A stretch of 64,000 nt of DNA from Paraburkholderia sp. PREW-6R (GCF_039621805.1 NZ_CP155073.1:1612001-1676000); one strand, 5' to 3'. Shown: positions 35,736-45,357, numbered from the stretch's first letter. The notes: a model not told the origin generated them from the sequence alone. A program made the numbers and translations.

Positions 35736-36707
35736 TTGAGCCCGAATTCTTCGCCGATCCCGAACGCCCGGCAAGCACTCGACACCGAGCCGCAGTCCAT
35801 CGACGCACCGCTCTCCGCGGTCGCGGCGTTTCTCGTGCTGGTCGTCAAGGACGATAAGGACTCGATCGCCAACGCCCGATCGGTGGTGGGCAGCCTCGAC
35901 GACCTCGTGAAGGACGTTCGTATTCGCGGCAATCGTGGGCTGCTGACCTGCAATGTCGGCATTGCGCATCGTATCTGGGCGCCGCTCACCGGCAAACCCG
36001 CACCCAGCGAACTCAAACCATTCCGCGAAATAAAAGGCGCGAAGCATACGGCGGTTTCCACGCAGGGCGATCTGCTTTATCACATTCGCGCCGATTCGAT
36101 GGACCTGGTGGTCGAGTTTGAAAAGCTGCTGCTCGAAGCGTTCGGCGACGCTGTTACAGCGGTGGATGACGTAGCGGGTTTTCGTTATTTCGACGGCCGT
36201 GATCTGCTCGAATTCGTCGACGGCACCGCGAATCCCGATGGCCTCGATCTGCCTGCCGCGACGATCGTCGGTGACGAAGATCCCGACTATGCTGGCGGAA
36301 GTTATGTCGTGATACAGAAGTATCTGCACGATCTGTCCGCATGGCGCGCGCAGAAAGTGGAGACGCAGGAAGCGATCATTGGGCGCACGAAGTTCGATAA
36401 CGTCGAACTGCCGGATGCGACCGACGGCCAGAAGTCGCACAAGACACTTTGCACGATCGAGGACGAACAGGGCGAGCACGACATCCTGCGCGACAACATG
36501 CCGTTCGCCAATCCTGGGCGCGGCGAGTACGGCACCTATTTCATCGGCTATTCCCGGCACCTGTGGGTGATCGAGAAGATGATTGAGCGCATGTTCGTCG
36601 GCGATCCGCCGCCGCTTCATGACCGCATCCTCGATTTTTCGAAGGCCGTTGCCGGGGTGACTTTCTTTGCGCCCGCGCGCAAGTTCGTCGCGGACATGGG
36701 TGACTGA
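35736..36707 (+). CDS. DyP-type peroxidase
   Basis: About 323 aa, heme peroxidase of the YfeX/DyP class-B group. The GxxDG motif is FVDGTANP, with the catalytic Asp and distal residues; a proximal His occurs in the GEYGTYFIGYSRHLWVIEKM region or nearby, and the ending is ...APARKFVADMGD. The start is uncertain: CGGAGG lies five bases before TTG 35736, whereas ATG 35679 adds 19 residues without a good site. No signal peptide. Substrate unknown; DyP enzymes oxidise dyes, porphyrins and phenolics. No encapsulin gene is adjacent. Confidence 0.88.
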   Translation: MSPNSSPIPNARQALDTEPQSIDAPLSAVAAFLVLVVKDDKDSIANARSVVGSLDDLVKDVRIRGNRGLLTCNVGIAHRIWAPLTGKPAPSELKPFREIKGAKHTAVSTQGDLLYHIRADSMDLVVEFEKLLLEAFGDAVTAVDDVAGFRYFDGRDLLEFVDGTANPDGLDLPAATIVGDEDPDYAGGSYVVIQKYLHDLSAWRAQKVETQEAIIGRTKFDNVELPDATDGQKSHKTLCTIEDEQGEHDILRDNMPFANPGRGEYGTYFIGYSRHLWVIEKMIERMFVGDPPPLHDRILDFSKAVAGVTFFAPARKFVADMGD

Positions 36708-36957
36708 AATACGCCTGTTCTGCGCCTGTTCTGCGCCTCGACTGTGTCGTCGGGCCGCGCGATGGCCGTGCCGCGTTGCATCCGGCGGCAAATCGGCACG
36801 CTTCATAAGTAAATCCCAATTCAATAGTAGGCGCGAGCTGCCCGGGCTGGTTCAATAGACGATTAGCCCCTTCGTGGTGAGCCGGGTGCGCGCCGTCTGG
36901 TCGGCAACGCGCCGGGGTTCGCGCACACAGGCGGCCCAACCTGTCTGTTGAACCATC

Positions 36958-38208
36958 ATGTCAAAGCTCGAATCGACGGCGCCGCCGTCGCCACTGCCCG
37001 AACGTCCCGATCCCGCGCGCGTCGCACGGATCGCCGACGACGCACAGGCGCTTGCCGCCTCCCACAGACTCGCTGCGCTGTTCGCGGCCGGCGCCGCCGA
37101 GCGTGACCGTCACCGCGTGCTGCCATGGGCGGAACTGACGCTGTGGTCCGAAAGCGGGCTCGGCGCGATGACTGTGCCGCGTGAATATGGGGGCGCCGAC
37201 GTATCGTTCGCGACGCTCGCGGAAGTCTTCGTGAACCTGTGTGCTGCCGATCCCGCGCTTGGCCAGATCCCGCAGAATCATTTCGGTGTACTAGGCGTGC
37301 TGCGCGAGATCGGCACGCCGGCGCAGAAGGAGCGGCTGTACGGCGAAGTGCTCGCGGGCTTGCGGCTTGGCAATGCGGGACCGGAACGGCGCTCGGCTTC
37401 GGCCGCGACGATCCTGCAAGGCACCACACGGCTTCACACGACGCCCGATGGCTTGCGCCTTCATGGGCAGCGTTTCTATTCGACTGGCGCCCTGTTCGCG
37501 CACCGCGTGCCGTCGCGCGCGACCGACGACGAAGGCCGCACCGTCCAGGTCTGGGCGCGCCGCGACGCGCCGGGGCTGAGCGTAATCGACGACTGGAGCG
37601 CGTTCGGTCAGCGCACCACGGCGAGCGGCAGCGTGATCTTCGATCAGGTGCCGGTCGACCCGCAGGACGTGCTGCCGATCTGGCAACTGGCGGATCGGCC
37701 GGGCCTGTTCGGACCCACCTCGCAGTTGATCCAGGCGGCGATCGACCAGGGTATCGCGCAGGCCGCGATCGCCGACGCCCTCACGTTCGTGCGCGAGCGC
37801 GCGCGGCCGTGGGTCGATTCCGGCCTCGAACATGCAACCGACGATCCGTACATCATCGCCGACGTCGGCCGCTTGCAGATCGATCTGCACGCGGCGCATG
37901 AAGTGCTGCTCGATGCCGGCCGCACGCTCGACCTGATTTCCTCGCAGCCGGTCGATGCCGAAGCGAGCGCCCGCGCGTCCGTCGCGGTGGCCGAGGCGAA
38001 AGTGCTCACCACGCGCATCGCGCTCGAAGCCAGTGAGAAGCTGTTCGAACTGGCAGGCTCGTCAGCGACGCGCGCCGCGCACAACCTCGACCGGCACTGG
38101 CGCAATGCTCGCACGCATACACTGCACGACCCCGTGCGGTGGAAACTGCATCTGCTCGGCAACTATCATCTGAATCACGTGCTGCCCGCGCGCCATTCGT
38201 GGAACTGA
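36958..38208 (+). CDS. SfnB-family acyl-CoA dehydrogenase-like flavoprotein (1)
   Basis: 416 aa with the acyl-CoA dehydrogenase fold. The SfnB/DszC branch is indicated by LGQIPQNHFG in the N-terminal half, FYSTGALFAH, and the C-terminal RNARTHTLHDPVRWKLHLLGNYHLN. In this branch reduced flavin and oxygen are used to hydroxylate or desulfonate sulfur compounds. The next SfnB gene begins four bases after its stop, and the LLM monooxygenase overlaps that one, so all three are one operon. Confidence 0.88.
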   Translation: MSKLESTAPPSPLPERPDPARVARIADDAQALAASHRLAALFAAGAAERDRHRVLPWAELTLWSESGLGAMTVPREYGGADVSFATLAEVFVNLCAADPALGQIPQNHFGVLGVLREIGTPAQKERLYGEVLAGLRLGNAGPERRSASAATILQGTTRLHTTPDGLRLHGQRFYSTGALFAHRVPSRATDDEGRTVQVWARRDAPGLSVIDDWSAFGQRTTASGSVIFDQVPVDPQDVLPIWQLADRPGLFGPTSQLIQAAIDQGIAQAAIADALTFVRERARPWVDSGLEHATDDPYIIADVGRLQIDLHAAHEVLLDAGRTLDLISSQPVDAEASARASVAVAEAKVLTTRIALEASEKLFELAGSSATRAAHNLDRHWRNARTHTLHDPVRWKLHLLGNYHLNHVLPARHSWN

Positions 38209-38211
38209 GAC

Positions 38212-39471
38212 ATGACCATTGATCTTTTTGCGGCGCGAGGCGAGGCCGTTGCGCCGACTGTCCCGCATCATCAGGCCGACGTGTCAGCGCGTCCTGACGT
38301 GATTGCCGGCGACGCCGAAGCGCTTCACACCGCGCAACGTCTCGCCGTCGAATTCGCGCGCGAAGCGGCGTTACGCGATCGCGAGCGGCGGCTGCCGTGG
38401 GCCGAACTGGACGCGTTTGTCGCGAGCGGCCTGTGGGGCATCACCGTGCCGCGCGAATTCGGAGGCGCGGGTGTCAGCAATGGCACGCTAGCCGAAGTCA
38501 CCGCGACGATCGCGGCGGCGGACGGCTCGCTCGGCCAGATACCGCAGAACCATTTCTATGCGCTCGAAGTGCTGCGCGTGGGCGGCAGCGCAGAGCAGCA
38601 GCATTATTTCTACTCAGAGGTGCTTGCCGGAAAGCGCTTCGGCAATGCGCTCGCCGAGATCGGCCACAAGGATTTCAAGCGCCGCACGCGGCTCACGCGT
38701 GACGCGGCGGGCTGGCGCATCGACGGGAAAAAGTTTTATTGCACCGGCGCGCTGTACGCGCACTGGATTCCCACGCTGGTGGTGGCCGACGAGGCTGGGC
38801 GCGACGTCACCTATCTGGCGTTCGTGCCGCGCGACACAGAAGGCGTCACGATCACGGACGACTGGGACGGCTTCGGTCAGCGTGTCACCGGTAGCGGATC
38901 GGTGCAGTTCGACCACGTGCGCGTCGAAGCCGAGTGGGTGGTGCCGTTTCAGGTATCGTTCGAGCGACCGACCACGATTGGACCGCTCGCGCAGATCATC
39001 CACGCGGCAATCGATCTGGGGCAGGCGCGCGGCGCCTTTGCCGCTGCCTTGCAATTCGTGCGCGAGCGTTCGCGGCCGTGGATCGACGCGAAAGTCGAGC
39101 GCGCCGCCGACGATCCGCTGACCATTGCGCAGGTCGGCGACCTGGCCGTGCGGCTGCGTGCAGCCGAGGCATTGCTGCGGCGCGCAGGCCGTTTCGTGGA
39201 CGCCGCGCAGGCACGGCCCGAGCGTTCGGTTGCGCAGGCGTCGGTTGCGGTCGCTGAAGCGCGTGCGCTGACGACTACCGTTTCACTGGAGGCCGGCTCG
39301 CGCCTGTTCGAACTCGCCGGCACCGCCGCAACGCTCGACGGCCTCGGCCTCGACCGTTTCTGGCGCAATGCGCGCACGCATACACTGCATGACCCGGTGC
39401 GCTGGAAGTATCACGCCGTGGGCAACTTCTACCTCAACGACAAACTGCCGCCGCGGCACGGAGCTTTGTGA
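38212..39471 (+). CDS. SfnB-family acyl-CoA dehydrogenase-like flavoprotein (2)
   Basis: 419-aa paralogue of the gene before it, sharing LGQIPQNHFY, CTGALYAHW and RNARTHTLHDPVRWKYHAVGNFYLN at matching places. Divergence between the copies suggests old duplication with distinct substrates or a heteromer. ATG 38212 follows the upstream stop by three bases; its own stop overlaps the start of the downstream FMN monooxygenase by one base (TGATG). Confidence 0.88.
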   Translation: MTIDLFAARGEAVAPTVPHHQADVSARPDVIAGDAEALHTAQRLAVEFAREAALRDRERRLPWAELDAFVASGLWGITVPREFGGAGVSNGTLAEVTATIAAADGSLGQIPQNHFYALEVLRVGGSAEQQHYFYSEVLAGKRFGNALAEIGHKDFKRRTRLTRDAAGWRIDGKKFYCTGALYAHWIPTLVVADEAGRDVTYLAFVPRDTEGVTITDDWDGFGQRVTGSGSVQFDHVRVEAEWVVPFQVSFERPTTIGPLAQIIHAAIDLGQARGAFAAALQFVRERSRPWIDAKVERAADDPLTIAQVGDLAVRLRAAEALLRRAGRFVDAAQARPERSVAQASVAVAEARALTTTVSLEAGSRLFELAGTAATLDGLGLDRFWRNARTHTLHDPVRWKYHAVGNFYLNDKLPPRHGAL

Positions 39472-40841
39472 TGGCGAAGAAACAGATCCTGCTCAACGCG
39501 TTCAACATGAATTGCGTGGGCCACATCAACCACGGGCTGTGGACGCATCCGCGCGACCGTTCGAGCGACTACCGGTTGCTGCCTTACTGGACCGACCTCG
39601 CGCGCACGCTGGAGCGTGGCCTTTTCGACGGGCTCTTTCTCGCCGATATCGTCGGCGTCTACGATGTCTATCAGCGCAATGTGGACGTGACGTTGCGCGA
39701 GTCGATCCAGTTGCCCGTCAACGATCCCACGCTGCTCGTGCCGGCCATGGCGGCGGTGACGGAGCATCTCGGTTTCGGCGTGACCGTCAATCTCACGTAC
39801 GAACAGCCGTATCTGCTTGCGCGCCGTTTCTCGACGCTCGATCACCTGACACAAGGCAGGATTGGCTGGAACATCGTGACGGGTTATCTGGATAGTGCGG
39901 CACGCGCAATGGGCCTCGATGCGCAGTTGCCGCACGACGAGCGCTACGACCGCGCGGACGAATATCTCGACATTCTGTACAAGCTATGGGAAGGCAGCTG
40001 GGAGGAGGGCGCGGTGCGGCGCGACAAGGCCGGCCGCGTGTACTCGGACCCGGCAAAGGTTCATCCGGTGCGGCACGCGGGCCGGTTTTACAACGTCGAC
40101 GGCTATCACCTCGCGGAGCCGTCGCCGCAACGCACGCCGGTGCTGTTTCAGGCGGGCAGTTCGGGGCGCGGTCAGCGCTTTGCGGCGCGCCACGCCGAAT
40201 GCGTGTTCATCTCGCCGCCGAACCGGCAGGCCGCGCGCGAAACGGTGCGCACGTTGCGCGAGCAACTGGTGCAAGCCGGGCGTCAGCCCGACGACGTGAA
40301 GGTATTCGTCGGCGCGGCAGTGGTGACGGGCGCAACGCAACAGCAGGCCCGCGAAAAATACGCGGACTACCTGCAATACGCGAGCCGCGAAGCGGGCCTT
40401 GCGCATTTCGCGGCCAGCACGGGCATCGATTACGCGCAGTACGATCTCGATGCGCCCGTGGACTATGCGCCCGGCAACGCAATCGAGTCGGCCACGCGAA
40501 CGGCGAAGCAGCACGGCTGGACGCGTCGCAAGCTGCTGGAGATGTTCGAACTCGGTGGCCGGTATCCGGCGATCGTCGGCAGTGCGGCGCAGGTAGCGGA
40601 CGAGTTGCAGGCGTGGGTCGAGGAAACGGGCGTGGACGGCTTCAATCTGAGCCGCACGGTGGTGCCCGAAAGCTACGAGGATTTCATCGATCTGGTCGTG
40701 CCGGAATTGCAGAACCGTGGGCTGTACAAGACCTCGTATGCCGATGGTTCGCTGCGTCACAAGCTGTTTGGAGAGGGTGACCGGTTGCCGGCACGCCACG
40801 CGGCGAACGGTTTCCGGCGGCACGCGGCAGAAGCACTTTGA
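39471..40841 (+). CDS. LLM-class FMN monooxygenase, NtaA/DmoA family
   Basis: 456 aa starting MAKKQILLNAFNMNCVGHINHGLWTHPRD. Landmarks are STLDHLTQGRIGWNIVTGYLDSAARAMG and PVLFQAGSSGRGQRFAARHAECVFISPP. The family includes nitrilotriacetate, dimethyl sulfide and dibenzothiophene-sulfone monooxygenases. Translationally coupled to the second SfnB gene, so the three flavoproteins probably release sulfur from an organosulfur compound such as a sulfone or sulfonate. The stop codon lies three bases before a perfect 11-bp tandem array. Confidence 0.9.
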   Translation: MAKKQILLNAFNMNCVGHINHGLWTHPRDRSSDYRLLPYWTDLARTLERGLFDGLFLADIVGVYDVYQRNVDVTLRESIQLPVNDPTLLVPAMAAVTEHLGFGVTVNLTYEQPYLLARRFSTLDHLTQGRIGWNIVTGYLDSAARAMGLDAQLPHDERYDRADEYLDILYKLWEGSWEEGAVRRDKAGRVYSDPAKVHPVRHAGRFYNVDGYHLAEPSPQRTPVLFQAGSSGRGQRFAARHAECVFISPPNRQAARETVRTLREQLVQAGRQPDDVKVFVGAAVVTGATQQQAREKYADYLQYASREAGLAHFAASTGIDYAQYDLDAPVDYAPGNAIESATRTAKQHGWTRRKLLEMFELGGRYPAIVGSAAQVADELQAWVEETGVDGFNLSRTVVPESYEDFIDLVVPELQNRGLYKTSYADGSLRHKLFGEGDRLPARHAANGFRRHAAEAL

Positions 40842-40843
40842 GC

Positions 40844-40912
40844 GCAGGAATGCGGCAGGAATGCGGCAGGAATGCGGCAGGAATGCGGCAGGAATGCGGC
40901 AGGAATGCGGCA
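40844..40912. repeat. Six-unit 11-bp perfect tandem repeat
   Basis: Six identical copies of GCAGGAATGCG (40844-40909), then a partial copy GCA. The array begins two bases after the monooxygenase stop codon. Eleven is not a multiple of three, so unit-number changes would shift any frame through it. Imperfect AACGCTTCCGGC duplications follow at 40945-40975. Confidence 0.95.
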
Positions 40913-41022
40913 AGACTGTGAGCGCTTCCCGCAACCGTTCCCGGAAAACGCTTCCGGCAAACGCTTCCGGCGACCGCGGGCAATGACCGAACCAGGCCGC
41001 CGGAACCTGCATTAAAAACGCG

Positions 41023-41925
41023 TTAAACCTTTTCGACAGAAGCCTGATAGATCTCGTCGATGGCGGCGGCGAGCGCGGCGTCGAATTCGCTGTCGCTCAT
41101 GGAGTGCTTGAGGTCGTTGATCAGCGCACGCGAGAAACTTGCGATCATCCCGTGGTTCTCCGCGAGCTTTTCGCACGCTTCGGTTCGCGAATAGCCGCCT
41201 GACAGCGCCACGACCCGAGCGACACGCGGGTGTTCGATCAGCGGACGGTAGAAGTCGGGCACGTCCGGAATGGTGAGCTTCAGCATGACGCGCCGGCTCT
41301 CCGGCAACGCGTCGAGGCCTTTGGTCAGTTCCGCGAGCAGCGTGGCTTCGGCGCCCGCCTTGTCCGGGCTTTTAATCGACACTTCGGGTTCGAGAATCGG
41401 CATCAGACCATGCGAATCAATCTGCGCCGCCACCTCGAATTGCTGCTTGACGATTGCCGCGATGCCGGTCTGCGAATTGAGTTTGACGACCGAGCGCATC
41501 TTGGTGCCGCAGATGCCGAGTTTTACGGCCCGTTCGAGCAACGGGTCGAGACTGGGAATCGGCTTCATCAGCTGCACGCCGTCCGCCTCGTCCTGCAACC
41601 CCTTGTCGACCTTCAGGAACGGCACCACGCCGCGCTCTTCCCACAGGAAAGCCGGCACTGGCTTGCCCTGCGCCTGCCCGTCCATGGTGGCCTCGAACAG
41701 GATCGCGCCGATCACCTTTTCGCCGGTGAAAGCGGGCGCGGTGATGATGCGCACCCGCATTTCATGGATCAGTCTGAACATCTCAGCGTCGCCGCTGTAC
41801 GCGCTTTCCGGAATGCCGTACAGCTTCAGCGCGCCGGGCGTCGATCCGCCGCTCTGGTCGAGCGCTGCAAAAAAGCCCTGCTTTTCACACACTTGCGCCA
41901 GCATTTTCGTATCTGCCACGATCAT
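41023..41925 (-). CDS. Fructose-bisphosphate aldolase, class I
   Basis: 300-aa Schiff-base aldolase of the bacterial class I type. FFAALDQSGGSTPGALKLYG at the start and LMPILEPEVSIKS, MLKLTIP (Schiff-base Lys) and VVALSGGYSR later are family hallmarks. GGAG touches ATG 41925 directly, so GTG 41919 (two codons later), six bases after GGAG, may be the real start. It stands alone, divergent from atoE, and could serve gluconeogenesis or glycolysis. Confidence 0.93.
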   Translation of the reverse strand: MIVADTKMLAQVCEKQGFFAALDQSGGSTPGALKLYGIPESAYSGDAEMFRLIHEMRVRIITAPAFTGEKVIGAILFEATMDGQAQGKPVPAFLWEERGVVPFLKVDKGLQDEADGVQLMKPIPSLDPLLERAVKLGICGTKMRSVVKLNSQTGIAAIVKQQFEVAAQIDSHGLMPILEPEVSIKSPDKAGAEATLLAELTKGLDALPESRRVMLKLTIPDVPDFYRPLIEHPRVARVVALSGGYSRTEACEKLAENHGMIASFSRALINDLKHSMSDSEFDAALAAAIDEIYQASVEKV

Positions 41926-42313
41926 CTCCGTTGTTCAAAACCGGGTATCGGACCAGCGCGGGCTGGTCGGGATATGTTGCATTGAATACGTTCAGTGCCA
42001 TGATCTTAAAGCAAATGTCAGGCGTCAGGTAAAGCCGGCCGGTGCCGCGTTCGCTGCAGCCAGGATCCGTTTCGTGTAATTTCCAGCGCGGCGACAGGTG
42101 AGTTTTGCACCGGCCGCGCAGGCGTTCGCGCGTTCGTGCGCGGCTCGCTTCCGCCTATGCATCGGCAATGGCAATCAGCAATCGGCAATCGACAATCCCG
42201 CATCGGTGAATGCATTCGTCAGTCAATTCTGTCAACCGCGCCTGTGTGCTCACGCAGCGCACGTGAGCGGACGTGCGCGTGAAACAGCGCGTGATCAACG
42301 CACCAGGAGCATC
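41926..42313. other. Divergent gap with heptamer repeats
   Basis: 388 bases between the aldolase and atoE genes. Apart from the GGCAATC-type repeats at 42164-42197 it shows no recognisable gene or strong promoter boxes. Low-GC sequence near 41935-42010 may hold the aldolase promoter. Confidence 0.4.
42164..42197. repeat. Imperfect heptamer repeats (GGCAATC)
   Basis: About five adjoining copies of a GGCAATC-like unit (GGCAAT, GGCAATC, AGCAATC, GGCAATC, GACAATC) lie 120-150 bases upstream of atoE. They could be a variable repeat or clustered binding sites; no role is known to me. Confidence 0.6.
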
Positions 42314-43708
42314 ATGAACAACCCCGAATCCCCTGTACCCGGCTCGGTCAACGGCGCGCGCCGCGGCGGCGTCGTCGCCGGCCTCGTCTATGTGTTCGAG
42401 CAGGTCATGCCCGACCCGTTCGTGCTCGCGATCGGCCTGACCGTCGTCGTGAGCGCGCTGGCGGCGGTGTTTGCACCGCATGCGTCGTTACCCGTGCTAC
42501 TGAGTTCGTGGTATGGCGGCACGTTCAACATCCTGGGCTTTGCGCTGCAGATGATCCTGATTCTGGCAACGGGCTACGCCATCGCCGACGCACCGCTCGT
42601 GCAACGCGGCTTGCGGGCGCTGGCTGCAAGGGTGCATTCGCCGACGCACGCGGCACTGCTCGTATTTCCGATCGTCGCGGTGGCCGCGTGGCTCAACTGG
42701 GGGCTGGGTCTCGTCGTCGGTGCGCTGCTGTCGCGTGAAATCGCGCGGCGCGTGAAGGTGGACTTCGCGTGGCTCGTGGCGGGCAGCTACTCGGCCTGGT
42801 CCGTTTGCAACAGCGGCCTGTCGAGTTCCATTGCGCTGTCGCAGGCCTCGCATGGCAACGCACTGAATCTCGTCGAGAAGGCAACCGGGCAGGTCATCCC
42901 GTTGAGCCAGACCGTGTTCGCGCCGTTCGTATTCATCCCGACCGTGCTGGTCGTGATCGTGATGACGGCGATCTTCATCCGCATGCATCCAGCAGAGGAC
43001 AGCGTGGTTCCGTTCAGCGAACCGGACGCCGCGCCCGCCGCATCGGCCGACGCGGACCCGCACGCACGCAGTTCGGGCGCGTCGTCGTTCGCCGCGCGCG
43101 CGGAGCGCTCGGTGCTCGGTACGCTGATCGTGCTGGCGTTCGGCGTCGGCTATCTGGCAATGACCTGGGCCAGCAAAGGCTTCGAACTCGATATCAATAC
43201 GACCATCCTGGTCTTCCTGCTGGTGGGCCTCGCATTGCAACGCACGCCGATCGCCTACGCGGATGCGATTCGCCGCGCGGCGCGCCAGACCGGCTCGATG
43301 CTGCTGCAATACCCGATGTACGGCGGCATCATGGGCATCATGACGGGAACGGGCCTCGCATCGACGATCGCCAAAACCTTCGTCGCGATTGCCACGCCGG
43401 TCACGCTTCCGGTGCTCAGCTACTTCAGCTCGCTCATCATCACGCTGCTGATCCCGAGCGCGGGCGGGCACTGGGCGGTGCAGGGGCCGTTCGTTCTGCC
43501 GGCCGCGCTCGGGCTGCATGCTTCGGTGGCGCGTACCGCGATGGGCGTGGCGATGGCAGAGAACGTGTCGAACATGCTGCAGCCTTTCTGGGCCGTGCCC
43601 GTGGTTGCGATTGCGGGGATCCGCATTCAGCGGGTCATGGGTTATACCGCCGTCACGTTCGCTGTGTCGCTCGTGATTTATGGCGTGGCGCTCTGGCTGA
43701 TTCCGTGA
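42314..43708 (+). CDS. atoE: Short-chain fatty acid transporter, AtoE family
   Basis: 464-aa membrane protein with about 11 hydrophobic helices. The family start (FEQVMPDPFVLAIGLTVVVSALAAVF), NWGLGLVVGALLSREIARR and MYGGIMGIMTGTGLASTIAKTF match AtoE-type short-chain fatty acid uptake proteins. CCAGGAG precedes ATG 42314; the upstream frame is non-coding. In E. coli AtoE works with acetoacetate degradation genes, but none is next to it here. Confidence 0.9.
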   Translation: MNNPESPVPGSVNGARRGGVVAGLVYVFEQVMPDPFVLAIGLTVVVSALAAVFAPHASLPVLLSSWYGGTFNILGFALQMILILATGYAIADAPLVQRGLRALAARVHSPTHAALLVFPIVAVAAWLNWGLGLVVGALLSREIARRVKVDFAWLVAGSYSAWSVCNSGLSSSIALSQASHGNALNLVEKATGQVIPLSQTVFAPFVFIPTVLVVIVMTAIFIRMHPAEDSVVPFSEPDAAPAASADADPHARSSGASSFAARAERSVLGTLIVLAFGVGYLAMTWASKGFELDINTTILVFLLVGLALQRTPIAYADAIRRAARQTGSMLLQYPMYGGIMGIMTGTGLASTIAKTFVAIATPVTLPVLSYFSSLIITLLIPSAGGHWAVQGPFVLPAALGLHASVARTAMGVAMAENVSNMLQPFWAVPVVAIAGIRIQRVMGYTAVTFAVSLVIYGVALWLIP

Positions 43709-43941
43709 GCGTTCGTAAGCGACGCCCGGTTGCGCCGTCGGCAGCCGCGTGTTGAATGGCGTGTCGCGACGGCTCGACGTCAGGGAACGGTTACTGCTGA
43801 CAGGCTGGCGAAAGCAATGCGCCGGCGGAATGAGTGCGGCAACGCGGTGGGCGCTCACGCGGGGCAGACACCCTCATCCCGTCGGCTCGGACAATGGCAG
43901 CCGATGGGTCTTCATCCAGCAACCGTACAGGACAAGAACGA

Positions 43942-45357
43942 ATGCCACAGATCACGGAAATCGACGTCGCCATTCTCGGCGCAGGAACCGCGGGCCTCAA
44001 TGCGCTTCGACAGGTCAAAGAAGCGGGTAAGTCTTTCGTGCTGATCGAGCGCGGCGATCTTGGGACCATGTGCGCGCGCGTCGGCTGCATTCCGTCGAAA
44101 GCCGTGCTGCACGCGAGCGACCTGCTGCGAGCCTGCCGCGAGGCGGACGGGAGCGCGAGCGCAGCGCAACTCGCCGAACGCGCGAATGCGCTGTGGCAGC
44201 GGGCGCGCGCGACGCGCAACGAGTCGGTCAAAGGCATGGTCGACGAAACGCGCGAACTCGCTGGCGACGGACTGATTCAGGGCGACGCGCACATCGTCGG
44301 CCCGGGTGACATCCAGGTGGGCGAGCGCCTGTTCCGGGCCCGCGCGGTGGTGATCGCCACCGGCTCGGCGCCGGTCGTCCCACCAGCGTGGCAAGCGCTG
44401 GGCGACGGCGTGCTGAACACGGACTCGCTGTTCGATCTGCCTGTGCTGCCGCAAAGCATCGGGCTGATCGGGCTCGGCGCGATCGGCCTCGAAATGGGCG
44501 TGGCATTAAGCCGGCTCGGCGTGCGCGTGACGGGCGCGGACCAAAGCAATGTGGTGGGCGGCATCAAGGACCCATTGATCGCGCAAGCGGCGCGACAGCA
44601 CTTTGAACGGGACCTGCCAATGTGGCTGGACGAGCCTGTCGACGTCAAACGCAGTCCCTCGGGGGCATTCGAAATATCGTCCGGTGAAGACGGCAAGCGG
44701 CGTGTCGAAGTGGAATGCGTGCTGGTCGCAATGGGGCGTCGTTCGACATTGGCCACGCTCGGGCTGGAGAAGGCCGGCATCGAACTGGACGCGCACGGCC
44801 ATGCGCCGGTCGATCCGCACACCATGCGCGTGGGCGAGTCGAACTTCTATCTGGCGGGCGACGTCGACGCTACGCGTCCTTTGCAGCACGAAGCGGCCGA
44901 CGAAGGCAGCATGGCGGGCTGGAACGCGGCAAGGCATGGTTCGGACGACCGCTGGCAGCGCCGCGTGCCGCTCTCCATTGCGTTCACGAACCCGGATATC
45001 GGCGCAATCGGCTGTCCGTTCGACACGTTGCCCGCCGGCACGCTCGTCGCCGAAGGCGGCGCGAAAGGCAATGCGCGCTCGGCGATCACGGGAGAGCGCG
45101 ACAACGTCGTACGTCTTTATGTCGCGCCGGTCACGGGCAAGCTGCTCGGAGCGGCGCTCCTTGCCGGCGCGGGCGAGCATCTCGCGCATCTGCTCGCGTG
45201 GGCGGTTCAGCGCGGCGAGACGGTCGAACAACTGCTGCAGTTGCCGTTCTATCACCCGACCGTCGAGGAAATCGTCCAGAGCGCTTTGCGCGATGCGGTG
45301 TCGAAACTGCACCGGCCGCGTGGACTCGATCTCGCGCCCGCGGGCGCAGACAGGTAA
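43942..45357 (+). CDS. Dihydrolipoamide dehydrogenase-like flavoprotein disulfide reductase
   Basis: 471 aa. FAD-binding DVAILGAGTAGLNAL opens the protein, the redox disulfide is CARVGCIPSK, the NAD site is GLIGLGAIGLEMG, and the C-terminal FYHPTVEEIVQSALRD holds the His-Glu pair of lipoamide dehydrogenases. The usual CVNVGC is CARVGC here, a mild departure. The frame upstream of ATG 43942 looks non-coding. It is not with 2-oxoacid dehydrogenase genes, so it may be a stand-alone LpdA paralogue or a related oxidoreductase. Confidence 0.9.
   Translation: MPQITEIDVAILGAGTAGLNALRQVKEAGKSFVLIERGDLGTMCARVGCIPSKAVLHASDLLRACREADGSASAAQLAERANALWQRARATRNESVKGMVDETRELAGDGLIQGDAHIVGPGDIQVGERLFRARAVVIATGSAPVVPPAWQALGDGVLNTDSLFDLPVLPQSIGLIGLGAIGLEMGVALSRLGVRVTGADQSNVVGGIKDPLIAQAARQHFERDLPMWLDEPVDVKRSPSGAFEISSGEDGKRRVEVECVLVAMGRRSTLATLGLEKAGIELDAHGHAPVDPHTMRVGESNFYLAGDVDATRPLQHEAADEGSMAGWNAARHGSDDRWQRRVPLSIAFTNPDIGAIGCPFDTLPAGTLVAEGGAKGNARSAITGERDNVVRLYVAPVTGKLLGAALLAGAGEHLAHLLAWAVQRGETVEQLLQLPFYHPTVEEIVQSALRDAVSKLHRPRGLDLAPAGADR

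Noticed and set aside
40844-40912. CRISPR array
   Set aside because: The units are directly joined with no spacers, only 11 bases long and without cas genes.
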